A DNA stretch of 64,000 bases from Merdiplasma sp905207905 (GCA_902475025.1 CABRXX010000007.1:1-64000); one strand, 5' to 3'. Shown: positions 17,064 to 26,382, numbered from the stretch's first letter. Numbers and translations: made by a program. The notes: generated by a model from the sequence alone, not told the origin.

Positions 17064-19214
17064 CTATTCCCCATCCTCCTGGTCAGATACCTCCGCCTTT
17101 CCAGACTCAGCGGATGCCAAAGCAGCTTCCTCTGCCTCCTTCTCCTCGCCGGATTTTTGAACGGATACCTCTGTCTCCTTCTCCTCACCAGGCTTTTGAG
17201 CTTCTCTCCCTGCTTCCTGCTCTTCATCGGACTTTACATCCAGGCCGCCGTTTTGCGGAAGTTCAATCACCTTTGGGGTCTCCAGGATACGTCCTGTATT
17301 CTTTCCCTGCTGGCGTTGCTCCGGGGTAATTCCCTCTACCCGGTGGAAAATCTCCATAAATTCTTTTCCTGTGATGGTCTCCTTCTCAATCAGGAAAGCA
17401 GCAATCTGATCCATGGTGCTGCGATGTTCCCTCAGGAGGCGCTTCGCCTCCTCATAGGATTCTTTCAGCACACGCATCACTTCCTGATCCACCTCAGCCG
17501 CTGTCACATCACTGCAGTTTAATACCGTCCTGCCCTCCAGGTACTGGTTGGCAGCACTCTCCAGACCCATAAGCCCAAATTTCTTGGACATACCGTACTG
17601 CGTGATCATAGCTCTCGCCACCTTGGTGGCCTTCTCAATATCGTTAGCCGCCCCGGTAGTCACTGTATCAAACACCAGCTCCTCCGCTGCACGGCCGGCC
17701 ACGAACTCTACCAGCATAGCCCGTATCTCTTTTTCTGTGTTCAGAAATTTTTCTTCCTCCGGCACATTCATCACATATCCCAAAGCTCCCATGGTTCTTG
17801 GAACAATGGTAATCTTCTGTACCGGCTCAGAATCCTTTTGCAAAGCGCTCACCAGCGCATGTCCCACCTCATGATAGGAGACAATCTTCCGCTCTTCTTT
17901 GCTCAGAACCCGATCCTTTTTCTCTTTACCTACCAGCACGATCTCCACTGCCTCAAACAGATCTTTCTGAGAAACCGTATTTCTTCCCTTTTTCACTGCC
18001 AGAATGGCAGCCTCATTGATCATGTTTGCCAAATCAGAGCCGACGGCGCCAGAGGTAGCCAGAGCAATGGCCTCCAGATCTACTGTCTCGTCCATGCGCA
18101 CATTCTTGGCGTGAACCTTCAGCACATCCACACGGCCTTTCAGATCCGGCTTATCCACGATCACCCGGCGGTCAAAACGGCCGGGACGAAGCAGCGCCTG
18201 ATCCAAAACCTCCGGGCGGTTGGTAGCAGCCAGAATCAGCAGGCCCTTGGAGGTGTCGAATCCGTCCATCTCCGCCAGAAGCTGGTTCAGCGTCTGCTCC
18301 CGCTCATCATTGCCTCCGCCGTAGCGGCTGTCACGGCTCTTACCGATGGCATCAATCTCATCAATAAAGATAATGCAGGGGGCATTTTTCTTTGCCTCCT
18401 CAAACAGGTCTCTTACACGGGATGCCCCCACACCCACAAACATCTCCACAAAGTCAGAGCCTGACAGGGAGAAGAAGGGGCACTTGGCCTCCCCGGCAAC
18501 TGCCTTTGCCAGCAGAGTCTTACCGGTTCCGGGAGGCCCCACTAACAGCGCTCCCTTTGGCAGTTTTGCTCCGATTTTGGTATATTTACCCGGATTCTCC
18601 AGGAAATCTACCACTTCCTGCAAAGACTCCTTTGCCTCATCCTGACCGGCCACATCCTTAAACAGGACTCCGGTTTCCTTCTGAACGTAAACCTTGGCCT
18701 TACTTTTGCCCACGCCCATAACGCCTCCGCCTCCGGACATCCTCCGCATCAGCATCCCCAGCAAAAACCAGATAAATACCAGCGGCAGCAGCGACAGCAG
18801 GATATTCAGTATAATATTGGTTGTCGTATCCGGGATTTCCTCCGTATACTTTACCCCAGCCTCATTCAGGCGGGGGATCAGCTCCTCATCGCCTTTGATC
18901 CGTCCGGTGTAATAGGAAATCTCCACCCCCTGTTCGGTAAAAGGCTGAACTTTCGGGACAATGGTGATGGTATCACTGGTGAGCGTCACTTTCTCCACCA
19001 TGCCCTTATCCAGCATTTCCAAAAACTCATTGTAATTGATCTCCTTTGAAGTGCTGTCTCGCATCATATTATTGATGAAATTCATGCCCAGCAAAGTAAG
19101 TACAGTAACAACAATGAAAATCATAATCATAGAATGATTTTTCCGGTTGTTATTTCCCTGACCGTTTCCCGGATCCCCAGGCCCACGGCCATGATTGTTT
19201 TGATTATTATCCAT
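17064..19214 (-). CDS. ftsH: ATP-dependent zinc metalloprotease FtsH
   Basis: 716 aa from ATG 19214 (GGAGG before it). Two membrane helices (residues about 25-47 and 128-150) bracket the outside domain. The AAA+ module has Walker A GPPGTGKT, Walker B IIFIDEIDAIG and the SRH region ATNRPEVLDQALLRPGRFDRR. The zinc site HEVGH is near residue 445. Degrades membrane and short-lived proteins. The last 60 residues are acidic and Glu/Lys repeat-like (EEKETEV, EEKEAEEA), longer than the usual tail. A divergent promoter pair separates it from purC. Confidence 0.97.
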   Translation of the reverse strand: MDNNQNNHGRGPGDPGNGQGNNNRKNHSMIMIFIVVTVLTLLGMNFINNMMRDSTSKEINYNEFLEMLDKGMVEKVTLTSDTITIVPKVQPFTEQGVEISYYTGRIKGDEELIPRLNEAGVKYTEEIPDTTTNIILNILLSLLPLVFIWFLLGMLMRRMSGGGGVMGVGKSKAKVYVQKETGVLFKDVAGQDEAKESLQEVVDFLENPGKYTKIGAKLPKGALLVGPPGTGKTLLAKAVAGEAKCPFFSLSGSDFVEMFVGVGASRVRDLFEEAKKNAPCIIFIDEIDAIGKSRDSRYGGGNDEREQTLNQLLAEMDGFDTSKGLLILAATNRPEVLDQALLRPGRFDRRVIVDKPDLKGRVDVLKVHAKNVRMDETVDLEAIALATSGAVGSDLANMINEAAILAVKKGRNTVSQKDLFEAVEIVLVGKEKKDRVLSKEERKIVSYHEVGHALVSALQKDSEPVQKITIVPRTMGALGYVMNVPEEEKFLNTEKEIRAMLVEFVAGRAAEELVFDTVTTGAANDIEKATKVARAMITQYGMSKKFGLMGLESAANQYLEGRTVLNCSDVTAAEVDQEVMRVLKESYEEAKRLLREHRSTMDQIAAFLIEKETITGKEFMEIFHRVEGITPEQRQQGKNTGRILETPKVIELPQNGGLDVKSDEEQEAGREAQKPGEEKETEVSVQKSGEEKEAEEAALASAESGKAEVSDQEDGE

Positions 19215-19272
19215 CTTTTCCTCCTCAATCCGCAGCAGCATCTGTAAAAAATCCAGCTACTGTGCTACGCTT

Positions 19273-19301
19273 ATTATAATTATACAAATTCCATAAATCA
19301 A
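19273..19301 (-). promoter_or_regulatory. Promoter of ftsH
   Basis: Minus strand TTGATT (19301-19296), exactly 17 bases, TATAAT (19278-19273). About 60 bases ahead of the ftsH start. Confidence 0.75.
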
Positions 19302-19392
19302 TACTCCAAATCAAAATAAATCTAAATGTTTTCTTAAATCTTCCCATTTATTGACCAATGTGCCAAAATTTGTGTTTCCTGTAAAAAGAGTA

Positions 19393-19426
19393 TTGATTTT
19401 TAAGAAGAAATCTGTTTATCTATAAT
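19393..19426 (+). promoter_or_regulatory. Probable purC promoter region
   Basis: A perfect TATAAT at 19421-19426 on the + strand, 86 bases before the purC start. The only good -35-like hexamer, TTGATT (19393-19398), is 22 bases away, which is too far; TTTTAA at 17 bases is weak. No purine riboswitch fold is seen in the leader. Confidence 0.4.
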
Positions 19427-19511
19427 AATAGGGTTTCCGTTATGAACAGTTTTCTCTGGAAAGCCCGAAAATACAGTACTAAAAATAACAAACTACAGAG
19501 AGGTGCAGAAT

Positions 19512-20372
19512 ATGAAGCCGATCAAAGAAGGAAAAGTCCGGGAAATTTATGACAATGGAAGCAATCTGATTATGGTTGCTACTGACCGGATCAGCTGTTT
19601 TGATGTAATCTTGAATAACACAGTGACAAAGAAGGGAACGGTTCTGACCCAGATGTCCAAATTCTGGTTTGATTTTACCCAGGATCTTCTCCCCAACCAC
19701 ATGCTCTCCACCGATGTGAAAGACATGCCGGAATTTTTCCAGCAGGATCGTTTTGACGGCAACAGCATGATGTGCCGAAAGCTGAATATGCTTCCCGTTG
19801 AGTGCATCGTCCGGGGTTATATCACCGGAAGCGGCTGGGCCAGCTACCAAAAAGACGGAACCGTCTGCGGCATCCGCCTGCCAGAGGGATTAAAAGAGTC
19901 TGACAAGCTGCCGGAGCCCATCTATACCCCCTCCACCAAGGCAGAGATCGGCGACCACGATGAAAATATTTCCTATGAGCAGAGCATTGACTATCTGGAG
20001 AAGCACTTCCCCGGCAAGGGTGAAGCATATGCCTCCAAACTTCGTGATCTCACCATTGCCCTGTACAAAAAATGCGCAGATTACGCCTTCAGCAAGGGCA
20101 TCATCATTGCTGACACCAAGTTTGAATTCGGTCTGGACGAAGAGGGAACTATTGTGATCGGTGATGAAATGCTCACACCGGACAGTTCCCGTTTCTGGCC
20201 TGCTGATCAGTACGAGCCCGGTCACGGACAACCCTCCTTTGACAAACAGTTTGCCAGAGACTGGCTCACCGCCCATCCGGGCAACGATTGGACCCTTCCT
20301 CAGGAGATTGTGGATAAAACCATTGACAAATATCTCCAGGCCTATGAAATGCTCACTGGAAAAAAGCTGTAA
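19512..20372 (+). CDS. purC: Phosphoribosylaminoimidazole-succinocarboxamide synthase
   Basis: 286 aa; joins aspartate to CAIR to make SAICAR, a late step of purine synthesis. Family motifs: KPIKEGKVREIYDNG at the start, VATDRISCFDVILNN, VECIVRGYITGSGW, and IIADTKFEFGLDEEG with DEMLTPDSSRFW. ATG 19512 follows AGAGAGG by 8 bases; a GTG three codons earlier is weaker. It is the only + strand gene of the window and no other purine gene is beside it. Confidence 0.96.
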   Translation: MKPIKEGKVREIYDNGSNLIMVATDRISCFDVILNNTVTKKGTVLTQMSKFWFDFTQDLLPNHMLSTDVKDMPEFFQQDRFDGNSMMCRKLNMLPVECIVRGYITGSGWASYQKDGTVCGIRLPEGLKESDKLPEPIYTPSTKAEIGDHDENISYEQSIDYLEKHFPGKGEAYASKLRDLTIALYKKCADYAFSKGIIIADTKFEFGLDEEGTIVIGDEMLTPDSSRFWPADQYEPGHGQPSFDKQFARDWLTAHPGNDWTLPQEIVDKTIDKYLQAYEMLTGKKL

Positions 20373-20403
20373 GACCGACGGCCGTTAAGGCATAAAAGGA
20401 GTC

Positions 20404-20519
20404 TGCCAGCAGGCTTCTTTGCCTGCGGCGGGAAGTTTCAGACACATCTTTCTTCCCCGACGCAGTGCGATCTCCAAGAGCCTTTTTTTGTGTATGGGAA
20501 GTGATTTCCTATGCCAGGA
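20404..20519. repeat. Intergenic element A, copy 2
   Basis: Downstream of purC. Contains GCCTGCGGCGG, ACATCTTTC, the GACGCAGTGCGATC core, a run of seven T, and a degenerate end palindrome (ATGGGAA / TTCCTAT). It is followed directly by a copy of element B, as at 45.5 kb. Confidence 0.6.
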
Positions 20520-20520
20520 A

Positions 20521-20576
20521 AAAGCGGGATGTGGCAAAATATAAATCCCGGAGGATTTTTGCCACATCCCGCTTTT
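20521..20576. terminator. Strong hairpin terminator (element B, copy 1)
   Basis: About 19-bp stem AAAGCGGGATGTGGCAAAA / TTTTTGCCACATCCCGCTTT with TTTTT after it on the + strand. Ends purC transcription, and may work in both directions. Confidence 0.7.
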
Positions 20577-20671
20577 TATCTGTTAAGCGTCTCCCGCCTG
20601 CAAAATGAACTGCTTGTTCCAGATGGAAGAAAACATCCTACACGCTGAAATAAAACTGCTTTTCTCTCTTC

Positions 20672-21148
20672 TCATCCACAGAATGCAATGATTCTGGATG
20701 GGGAAGTCTGGGGCGGAATACTTCTGGTGGTCTCACTGTAATACACTAACAGCATCCGATTTCGCAAATTGCAGGTGAAATTCTGACCATTGATGGTCTC
20801 CACCCTGGTTCTGCGATCCACCTTAAGCCGCAAAGATCCGTCAGCTGATGTCAGCGTCTGATCGAAAAAGGACAGCAGGATCTCTTCATTTCCCGCAAGG
20901 GGCGCAATCATCTGGGCCTGATATCTTGGCGGAAAGATCAGGGGCACAGGAAGGCTGCTGTCATAAAAAGCAGCTACCCTCATTCCCGGACGCAGCCGCT
21001 TGCTGTCCACGATCATGGTCGATTCCGAAACAGCAAAGTGTACCATTCCTTCCGGAGTTCTCAGACTGATCTGCTGACCGCAGCATCCATTCTCTCTTGT
21101 CATACTCAAAATTGTCCCCACCACAGGCACAAGCTTCGTTAAATTCAT
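20672..21148 (-). CDS. Protein of unknown function, 158 aa
   Basis: Not recognised. No signal peptide or clear membrane helix. The N-terminus MNLTKLVPVVGTILSMTREN is followed by predominantly beta-type sequence, and two Cys are adjacent (GCCGQQ, residues 22-23); another Cys is the penultimate residue. The repeated pattern (GTILSM, STMIVDSKRLRPGMRVAAFY, RRTRVETINGQ) suggests a small beta-barrel of OB/SH3 type. ATG 21148 follows AAGG by 8 bases. It starts 52 bases downstream of the flavodoxin-like gene on the same strand and may be in its operon. Confidence 0.7.
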   Translation of the reverse strand: MNLTKLVPVVGTILSMTRENGCCGQQISLRTPEGMVHFAVSESTMIVDSKRLRPGMRVAAFYDSSLPVPLIFPPRYQAQMIAPLAGNEEILLSFFDQTLTSADGSLRLKVDRRTRVETINGQNFTCNLRNRMLLVYYSETTRSIPPQTSPSRIIAFCG

Positions 21149-21200
21149 AAAAAATACCTTTTTCTTTACCTTATGAAAAAGGAAAGCAGAGTGACACAGC

Positions 21201-21821
21201 CTACCGTATGAAACTGGTTCGGTTTTCCCGCTCTGCCCTGGGCAGCTCAATTCCCTGCTGCCGTCCAGCCTCAAAACATTTCATCATCCAGGCCAGATTT
21301 CTGGCCAAATTCCGCATAGTCTGAAGCCCCTCTGCATCCAGGAGCGCTTCCCCCTCTCCTGCTCCATGGGTCTGATTCCAATAGGTAGAGCCTGCCACCG
21401 GCATCTGAGAAATGCCAAAGTATTTGTTCAGCACATCAAAAGATGCAGTAGTGCCTCCCCTCCTGGCCACTGCCACAGAAGCTGCCGGTTTAAAAGCAAA
21501 GGCTCTGCCGCTGCTGTAAAATACCCGATCCAGAAAGGATAAAATACGCCCGCTGGGATGGGCATAGTAAACCGGAGTCCCGAATACAAACCCGTCTGCC
21601 TCCTTGGCTTTTGCCACAAACTCATTCACCTTGTCATCGGTAAATACACAGCCGTTTTCGCTGCACTTGCCGCATCCAATGCAGTCCCTCACCGGACCCG
21701 GACCGATCTGAAAAATTTCATATTCGATTCCTTCTTTTTCCAACTGCTTTCCTACTTCCAAAAGAGACTGATAGGTGTTTCCTTTTTGTCTTGCACTTCC
21801 GTTCAGCATCAATACTTTCAT
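21201..21821 (-). CDS. Flavodoxin-fold NAD(P)H-dependent FMN reductase / iron-sulfur flavoprotein-like
   Basis: 206 aa. FMN-binding start LMLNGSARQKGNTYQSL, a ferredoxin-like Cys cluster CIGCGKCSENGC (residues about 48-59), the FMN loop FGTPVYYAHPSGRILSFLDR, and a glycine-rich ARRGGTTASFDVLNKYF. Predicted cytoplasmic electron carrier or reductase. Three closely spaced Cys (rather than the full set of iron-sulfur flavoproteins) leave the Fe-S cluster uncertain. Confidence 0.88.
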   Translation of the reverse strand: MKVLMLNGSARQKGNTYQSLLEVGKQLEKEGIEYEIFQIGPGPVRDCIGCGKCSENGCVFTDDKVNEFVAKAKEADGFVFGTPVYYAHPSGRILSFLDRVFYSSGRAFAFKPAASVAVARRGGTTASFDVLNKYFGISQMPVAGSTYWNQTHGAGEGEALLDAEGLQTMRNLARNLAWMMKCFEAGRQQGIELPRAERENRTSFIR

Positions 21822-21842
21822 CGTTTTCCTCTCCTTTTCCCT

Positions 21843-23471
21843 TTATTTACCAGTGGCAGAATACGCGATATTCATGGCATGATCTCCGATCCGCTCCATT
21901 CCGATGAGAAAATCCATAAAAATCAGTCCAGCCTCCACAGAACAGCTCTGGGAAGACATACGCTCCACATGCTCTTCCTGATAAAGGATCTGCTTCCGGT
22001 CAATCTCATCCTCCAGAACTGATACCCGTTCCAGAAGGTCCTGCTTTCCGCTGGCAAAGATACGCAGAGAATCATCATAAATCTCCATCACATTCTCTTT
22101 CAGATCCATCATCTCTTTATATGCCTGCTCGGAAAAAACAATTCCCTTATCCCGCTTTCTCTGGGCAGCCTCCAGAATATTCACCGCATGATCTCCGATC
22201 CGCTCTATATCGATCACTGCATGGAACAAACTTCCGATCCGGTCAGCATCCCCAAGGGGCAGCTGCAGCTTATTCATCGCAATCAGATACTCTGTAATGC
22301 CCCTGCTTAAGAAATCCACATATTTCTCCCTGTTTTGCAGTACCTCTGCATTTTCCAGATCATCGTCCAGAAGCGCATCCAGAGACAAATTCAGATTCTG
22401 GCGCACCATGTAAGCCATTCGCTCGATCTCTTTGATGGAATCTACCACTGCTGTAGATTCTTTATATTTTGTGCTCTTTCCTATGTACAAAAGCTTCCGC
22501 TCGTTCAGCGCCTCTGCCTCTGATGGAGCTCCCTCCGGGATCATCTTCTTTGACAGCGCTACCATCTGACTGGTAAAGGGAAGCAAGATCAGCGCCTGAA
22601 TCACCTTAAACAGCGTATCCGCATTTGCCACAAACCGCTTGGCATTTCCCACGCCGCTGATACCGGAGATCAGCCCGATCAGCCCATCCTTGGCAAACAG
22701 CATAATACCGGAAAACAGCACCACACCCACTGCATTAAACAGTACGTGAATCAAAGCTGTGCGCTTTGCCTCTTTGTTGGAATGCATGGCAGACACCACT
22801 GCCGGAGTACAGGAGCCCACATTGGCACCTAAAATGAAATATACGCAGCTTGCCAGATCCACCAGACCGGAATCCGCCAGCAGCACCAGCACACTGACCG
22901 TAACAGAAGAACTCTGCACGACCACAGTCATCAAAAGTCCCAACAGCAGAGCAAATACCGGATTTCCCAGATAATGGAAGATCTTTACAATCTCCGGAAA
23001 CTGATGCAAAGCACCCAATGCACCGGTCATCAGATTAATCCCTAAAAACAGGGCGCCGAAACCAAAGGTGACATCCGCTGCCTTCCGCAAAATAGGCCGC
23101 TTTCCGAAGGTGATAATGGCCGCTCCTGCAAAAATGATAAAAGGAGCGATTGCCGTCAGCTTCAGAGAGACCAGCTGGGAAGTGATGGTGGTTCCAATGT
23201 TGGCGCCAAAGGTAAGCCCTACTGACTGTTCCACCGTCATCAGTCCTGCGTTCACAAAGCTTACCTCCATAACCGTAGTGGCACCGGAGGACTGAATCAC
23301 TGCCGTAAAAAAAGCTCCAAACAGCAACGCAATGTACTTGTTTTCTGTCATTGACTTTAAAATGCCGTGGAGCCGCTCTCCCACCAGTTTCTGCAAACTT
23401 TCGCTCATAAACTTCATTCCGAACAAGAACAGGGCCAAGCCGCTGAGCAGTTCTGTTACCATGATATGCAT
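21843..23471 (-). CDS. Na/Pi-cotransporter family protein with C-terminal PhoU-like domain
   Basis: 542 aa. Two inverted Na/Pi cotransporter repeats occupy the first 320 residues (GAFFTAVIQSSGATTVMEVSF and LLMTVVVQSSSVTVSVLVLL, both with the QSSS-type motif). The remainder is a helical PhoU-like domain (IERIGDHAVNILEAA twice). Predicted sodium-driven phosphate transport at the membrane. ATG 23471 is chosen because GAGGAG lies 9 bases before; nine bases further in is another ATG. Its leader carries an unusual inverted repeat (23580-23687). Confidence 0.93.
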   Translation of the reverse strand: MHIMVTELLSGLALFLFGMKFMSESLQKLVGERLHGILKSMTENKYIALLFGAFFTAVIQSSGATTVMEVSFVNAGLMTVEQSVGLTFGANIGTTITSQLVSLKLTAIAPFIIFAGAAIITFGKRPILRKAADVTFGFGALFLGINLMTGALGALHQFPEIVKIFHYLGNPVFALLLGLLMTVVVQSSSVTVSVLVLLADSGLVDLASCVYFILGANVGSCTPAVVSAMHSNKEAKRTALIHVLFNAVGVVLFSGIMLFAKDGLIGLISGISGVGNAKRFVANADTLFKVIQALILLPFTSQMVALSKKMIPEGAPSEAEALNERKLLYIGKSTKYKESTAVVDSIKEIERMAYMVRQNLNLSLDALLDDDLENAEVLQNREKYVDFLSRGITEYLIAMNKLQLPLGDADRIGSLFHAVIDIERIGDHAVNILEAAQRKRDKGIVFSEQAYKEMMDLKENVMEIYDDSLRIFASGKQDLLERVSVLEDEIDRKQILYQEEHVERMSSQSCSVEAGLIFMDFLIGMERIGDHAMNIAYSATGK

Positions 23472-23579
23472 AATACCTGTCTCCTCATTTGTAAAAGCGA
23501 TCTGCTTTTCTCTTAATGTAATCTTTGGGTGAAATCTTTCTATGATAGGATGCGAAGATTTCTCTCTTCCCTGCAACCA

Positions 23580-23687
23580 GCATCCGTGTACATGGGACAA
23601 TACGGTCAGAAAAAAGCCCACTTCGTTTCCTGTCTGTGCTGCTTTCACTCTTCATACGTCCACGTGCTGCCCTATGTACACGGATGC
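23580..23687. repeat. Inverted-repeat element in the leader of the Na/Pi transporter gene
   Basis: Arms GCATCCGTGTACATGGG (23580-23596) and CCCTATGTACACGGATGC (23670-23687) pair almost perfectly around a 73-base middle. The right-hand half recurs near 32.4 kb. It can be read as a MITE-like mobile repeat or as a long-stem leader RNA. Confidence 0.7.
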
Positions 23688-23696
23688 TATAGTTCT

Positions 23697-23725
23697 ATTA
23701 TATACAAAAATGTCCCTTGCAACAA
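23697..23725 (-). promoter_or_regulatory. Promoter of the Na/Pi transporter gene
   Basis: Minus strand TTGTTG (23725-23720), 17 bases, TATAAT (23702-23697). The -35 box lies within the adjacent terminator hairpin. Confidence 0.55.
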
Positions 23726-23735
23726 GGGACATTTT
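23707..23735. terminator. Bidirectional hairpin terminator
   Basis: Perfect 13-bp stem AAAATGTCCCTTG / CAAGGGACATTTT with a 3-base loop. A/T runs flank both sides, so it can stop transcripts from the anti-sigma operon on the minus strand and any + strand transcript. Confidence 0.75.
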
Positions 23736-23786
23736 ACGAAACATTTATTCTAAACTTACACTTTTCTTACTTATTTTTTACAAAAC

Positions 23787-25778
23787 CTATGCATGACCCT
23801 GCAAAGATCCCAGGGAAGATATATAAGCCCCTGTCACAGCATCCATATAGATGAGATCTTCCGTCTCCGGCTCCTCTTCCCCCCAGGAAGCAGGGCCCCT
23901 GAAGTTCCATACAGGGCGGTAAACCAGCCCTTCCTCTGTAAGCAATACATAATACTCCAGGCGTATCTCACGGATCACCGTATCTTTCTCAATACAAGAA
24001 ATCTCTCCCAGCTCTACATACTGTCCCAGTCTTTCCAGGATCTCTTCCATGGGAAGCAAGTCTGTCTGTTCTTTCTTTTCTGTCTTCAGCTTTAAGGGCA
24101 GAATCGCCGCTGCAATTTTGTCTCCTTCCAGGGTAAAGGTTCCAAAGGCAAACCACTGAGACGCTTCTGCCAGAGGAAGGCCTTCCAGCTTTGGCTGTAT
24201 CAGATAGGTACTGCCCTCACTATAGGGCGCCTGGTATACGCTGCCTTCCATTCCTATTTCCTCCAGAAATTCCCGGCAGATTTTTATTCCTTCTTCCTCC
24301 GATACCGGCTCCGGAAGCGTTTCTGCTTTTTTACTTTCTGTATTCTCATAAAACTGTCTGTCAAAGCTTATACTTACATGACCGTTCCCGTCCTGGGAAA
24401 TCCAGCTGGCCAAGTCGTATTCTTCCTCCTGCTCTCTCCAGCCCTCCCCCATCTCTTCCGAATAAAGTCCTTGCAGAAGATCCGGCGAACAGAAAGAAGC
24501 CCTGACCGTTCCTGTGTACACAACATCCTCTGCCTTAGAAACAGAGGCATCTATATTCAGAGAATACTCCGATCCATTCAGGATGCAGGATACTCTGGAG
24601 TCTTCGATCCCCTCCCTGTTTTCTGCTTCCTTTGATTTTTTCCCATCGGTCTTGTCTGCGTCAGATTCCGGCGTCTCTGTGGCTTCTAACGTTTCTGTAT
24701 CTTTCATCTCTTCTGTGTATTCTATCGTTTCTGCGCTTTCTTCCTTCTCTGATTGTTCCTCCCCTTCCACGGGATTGTTCTGACCTTCCTGATCCTCCAG
24801 AACCGGCAGATACTGCGTCTGATCCAAAGCTGCGTATCGCTCCAGTGTTTCTCTTGCTTCCTGATCCAGTTTCAGTTTCATCGTCAGCTTCTGAGGCGTA
24901 TAGCCGGCTGTCGCCTCCCGCCCGGAAAGAGGATAAATCTTAAGACCGTCCATCTTTTCTACCTGCTTTTCTAATTCCGGCATCTCTGTAAAATCATAGA
25001 TTTTTTTATGGTCAAAAGCAAATGTAAGCTCTGGATACAGCTTCCGGTACGCCTCCTCATCTTCCCAGATATACCAGATACTTCCCTCATATTTCGGCTC
25101 TGCCACCACCTGCATTTCCACCGTCACCTGCTCCGGCTGGCCAAGAGCCTTTGCATCTGTCCGGCTGGCCAGCTGCAGCCTTCCAAAATAGATCCCCGGT
25201 TCCTCTGTCTTGGCAAATCCCATCACAGCGCTGTCGTAGCCGTTAATGCTTCCATGATCTTTAAGATACAGCTCATAAGCCCCGGCTTCCTCCGAAGCTT
25301 CCATAAGCATCCACACTTCCGTTCCTGTAAAGCAGGCCTGAGTCACTTTCAAAACAGGCTCCTGCCAGTGTTTTTCCATAGCAACCCCCTCCATCCCAGG
25401 GGTATGCTCTCTATCTTCTGCCTGCTGCACCGGTTCCACTTCCATCAGCATCTCTACATCCTCAGACTCATATCCTCTCTGTTCCAAATATTCATGGAGC
25501 AGGCTGCTGCCGGCAGCCATCGCCACTGTTCCAAAGGCCATCAGGGCTGCTGCCAGACAAAGGGCTCGCCATCTTCGTCCCCTATTTTTTCTGCCCGATT
25601 CCTTCCTTTCTCCGGCCTTTGTGGCTGCCAAAGCTCGATCTTCCTTCTCCTCTCTCTTCGTCCCCGCTTCTTCTTGTTCTCTTTCCTGCATCTGCGCCTG
25701 CACTGCCCGCCTTACGGTATCCCTGAAAGAATCCGGTGTCTTCGGATAATCATCCCAGCTTGACTTTCCTATTCTCAT
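23787..25778 (-). CDS. Probable anti-sigma factor with large external domain
   Basis: 663 aa. Residues 1-66 are charged and cytoplasmic (start MRIGKSSWDDYPKTPDSF). One membrane helix follows at about 68-90 (ALCLAAALMAFGTVAMAAG). The rest, about 570 aa, lies outside and includes an acidic, low-complexity stretch at about 330-385 (EEGQ...EEKEESAETIE). It begins 1 base after the ECF sigma gene ends, the usual layout of a sigma/anti-sigma pair. I do not recognise the external domain, so the sensed signal is unknown; anti-sigma function is inferred from topology and position. Confidence 0.75.
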   Translation of the reverse strand: MRIGKSSWDDYPKTPDSFRDTVRRAVQAQMQEREQEEAGTKREEKEDRALAATKAGERKESGRKNRGRRWRALCLAAALMAFGTVAMAAGSSLLHEYLEQRGYESEDVEMLMEVEPVQQAEDREHTPGMEGVAMEKHWQEPVLKVTQACFTGTEVWMLMEASEEAGAYELYLKDHGSINGYDSAVMGFAKTEEPGIYFGRLQLASRTDAKALGQPEQVTVEMQVVAEPKYEGSIWYIWEDEEAYRKLYPELTFAFDHKKIYDFTEMPELEKQVEKMDGLKIYPLSGREATAGYTPQKLTMKLKLDQEARETLERYAALDQTQYLPVLEDQEGQNNPVEGEEQSEKEESAETIEYTEEMKDTETLEATETPESDADKTDGKKSKEAENREGIEDSRVSCILNGSEYSLNIDASVSKAEDVVYTGTVRASFCSPDLLQGLYSEEMGEGWREQEEEYDLASWISQDGNGHVSISFDRQFYENTESKKAETLPEPVSEEEGIKICREFLEEIGMEGSVYQAPYSEGSTYLIQPKLEGLPLAEASQWFAFGTFTLEGDKIAAAILPLKLKTEKKEQTDLLPMEEILERLGQYVELGEISCIEKDTVIREIRLEYYVLLTEEGLVYRPVWNFRGPASWGEEEPETEDLIYMDAVTGAYISSLGSLQGHA

Positions 25779-25779
25779 A

Positions 25780-26352
25780 TCAGCTTACCTCCTCCATATT
25801 TTTTCTTAATTTCTGTCTGCCTCTGGACAACCAGCTTTTTACCGTATTCTCTGTACTCTTCAAAATATCTGCGATCTCCCGAATGGAATACCCTTCTTTA
25901 TAAAACAGGATCAAAGGAATGCGATATTTCTCTTCTATCTGAAACAACGCCTCATATAGACTGCTGTATTCCTGCTGCTGCGTATCTGCCCATACGCTCT
26001 CATAAAATTCTGACTCCTGCCCGCCGTCACACCAGTCCTTCCTGCAGTTCCCTCCTTTGCCGCCGCACGGGCTGTTCCTCCTTTGCCGCGCCGTATCTTG
26101 CCAACCTTCCTCCATAGGCACAAACCGCTTTCTCTGACGCAGCACCCGATAGCATTCATGAATCAGGATCCGAATTAACCAGGTTTTCCCATAGCAGTCC
26201 TGTCGAAGATCTGGCAGCTTGGCAAAACCAATGCTGACCGCTTCCCATACTGCATCCTCGCAGTCGCTGTCATTTTTTAAAATGCCCTTTGCCACCCGGT
26301 ACAAACTGTCTGTAGAATCCAGAACCAGATCTGCAAATGCCTCCTTTGTCAT
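25780..26352 (-). CDS. ECF-type sigma-70 factor with Cys-rich linker
   Basis: 190 aa. Sigma2 region (DLVLDSTDSLYRVAKGILKND, DCEDAVWEAV, GKTWLIRILIHECYRVLR) and sigma4 region with a helix-turn-helix (EEGYS-type YSIREIADILKSTENTVKSWLSRGRQKL). The linker between them (residues about 85-125) is long and holds Cys residues in CGGKGGNC and DWC. ATG 26352 follows AGGGAGGCGGAG. An ECF-like promoter lies just upstream, so autoregulation is likely. Confidence 0.92.
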   Translation of the reverse strand: MTKEAFADLVLDSTDSLYRVAKGILKNDSDCEDAVWEAVSIGFAKLPDLRQDCYGKTWLIRILIHECYRVLRQRKRFVPMEEGWQDTARQRRNSPCGGKGGNCRKDWCDGGQESEFYESVWADTQQQEYSSLYEALFQIEEKYRIPLILFYKEGYSIREIADILKSTENTVKSWLSRGRQKLRKNMEEVS

Positions 26353-26382
26353 GTCTCTCCGCCTCCCTTCCGTCCTTTACCT

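Noticed and set aside
19427..19511. Purine riboswitch ahead of purC
   Set aside because: The leader is short and shows no conserved aptamer core.
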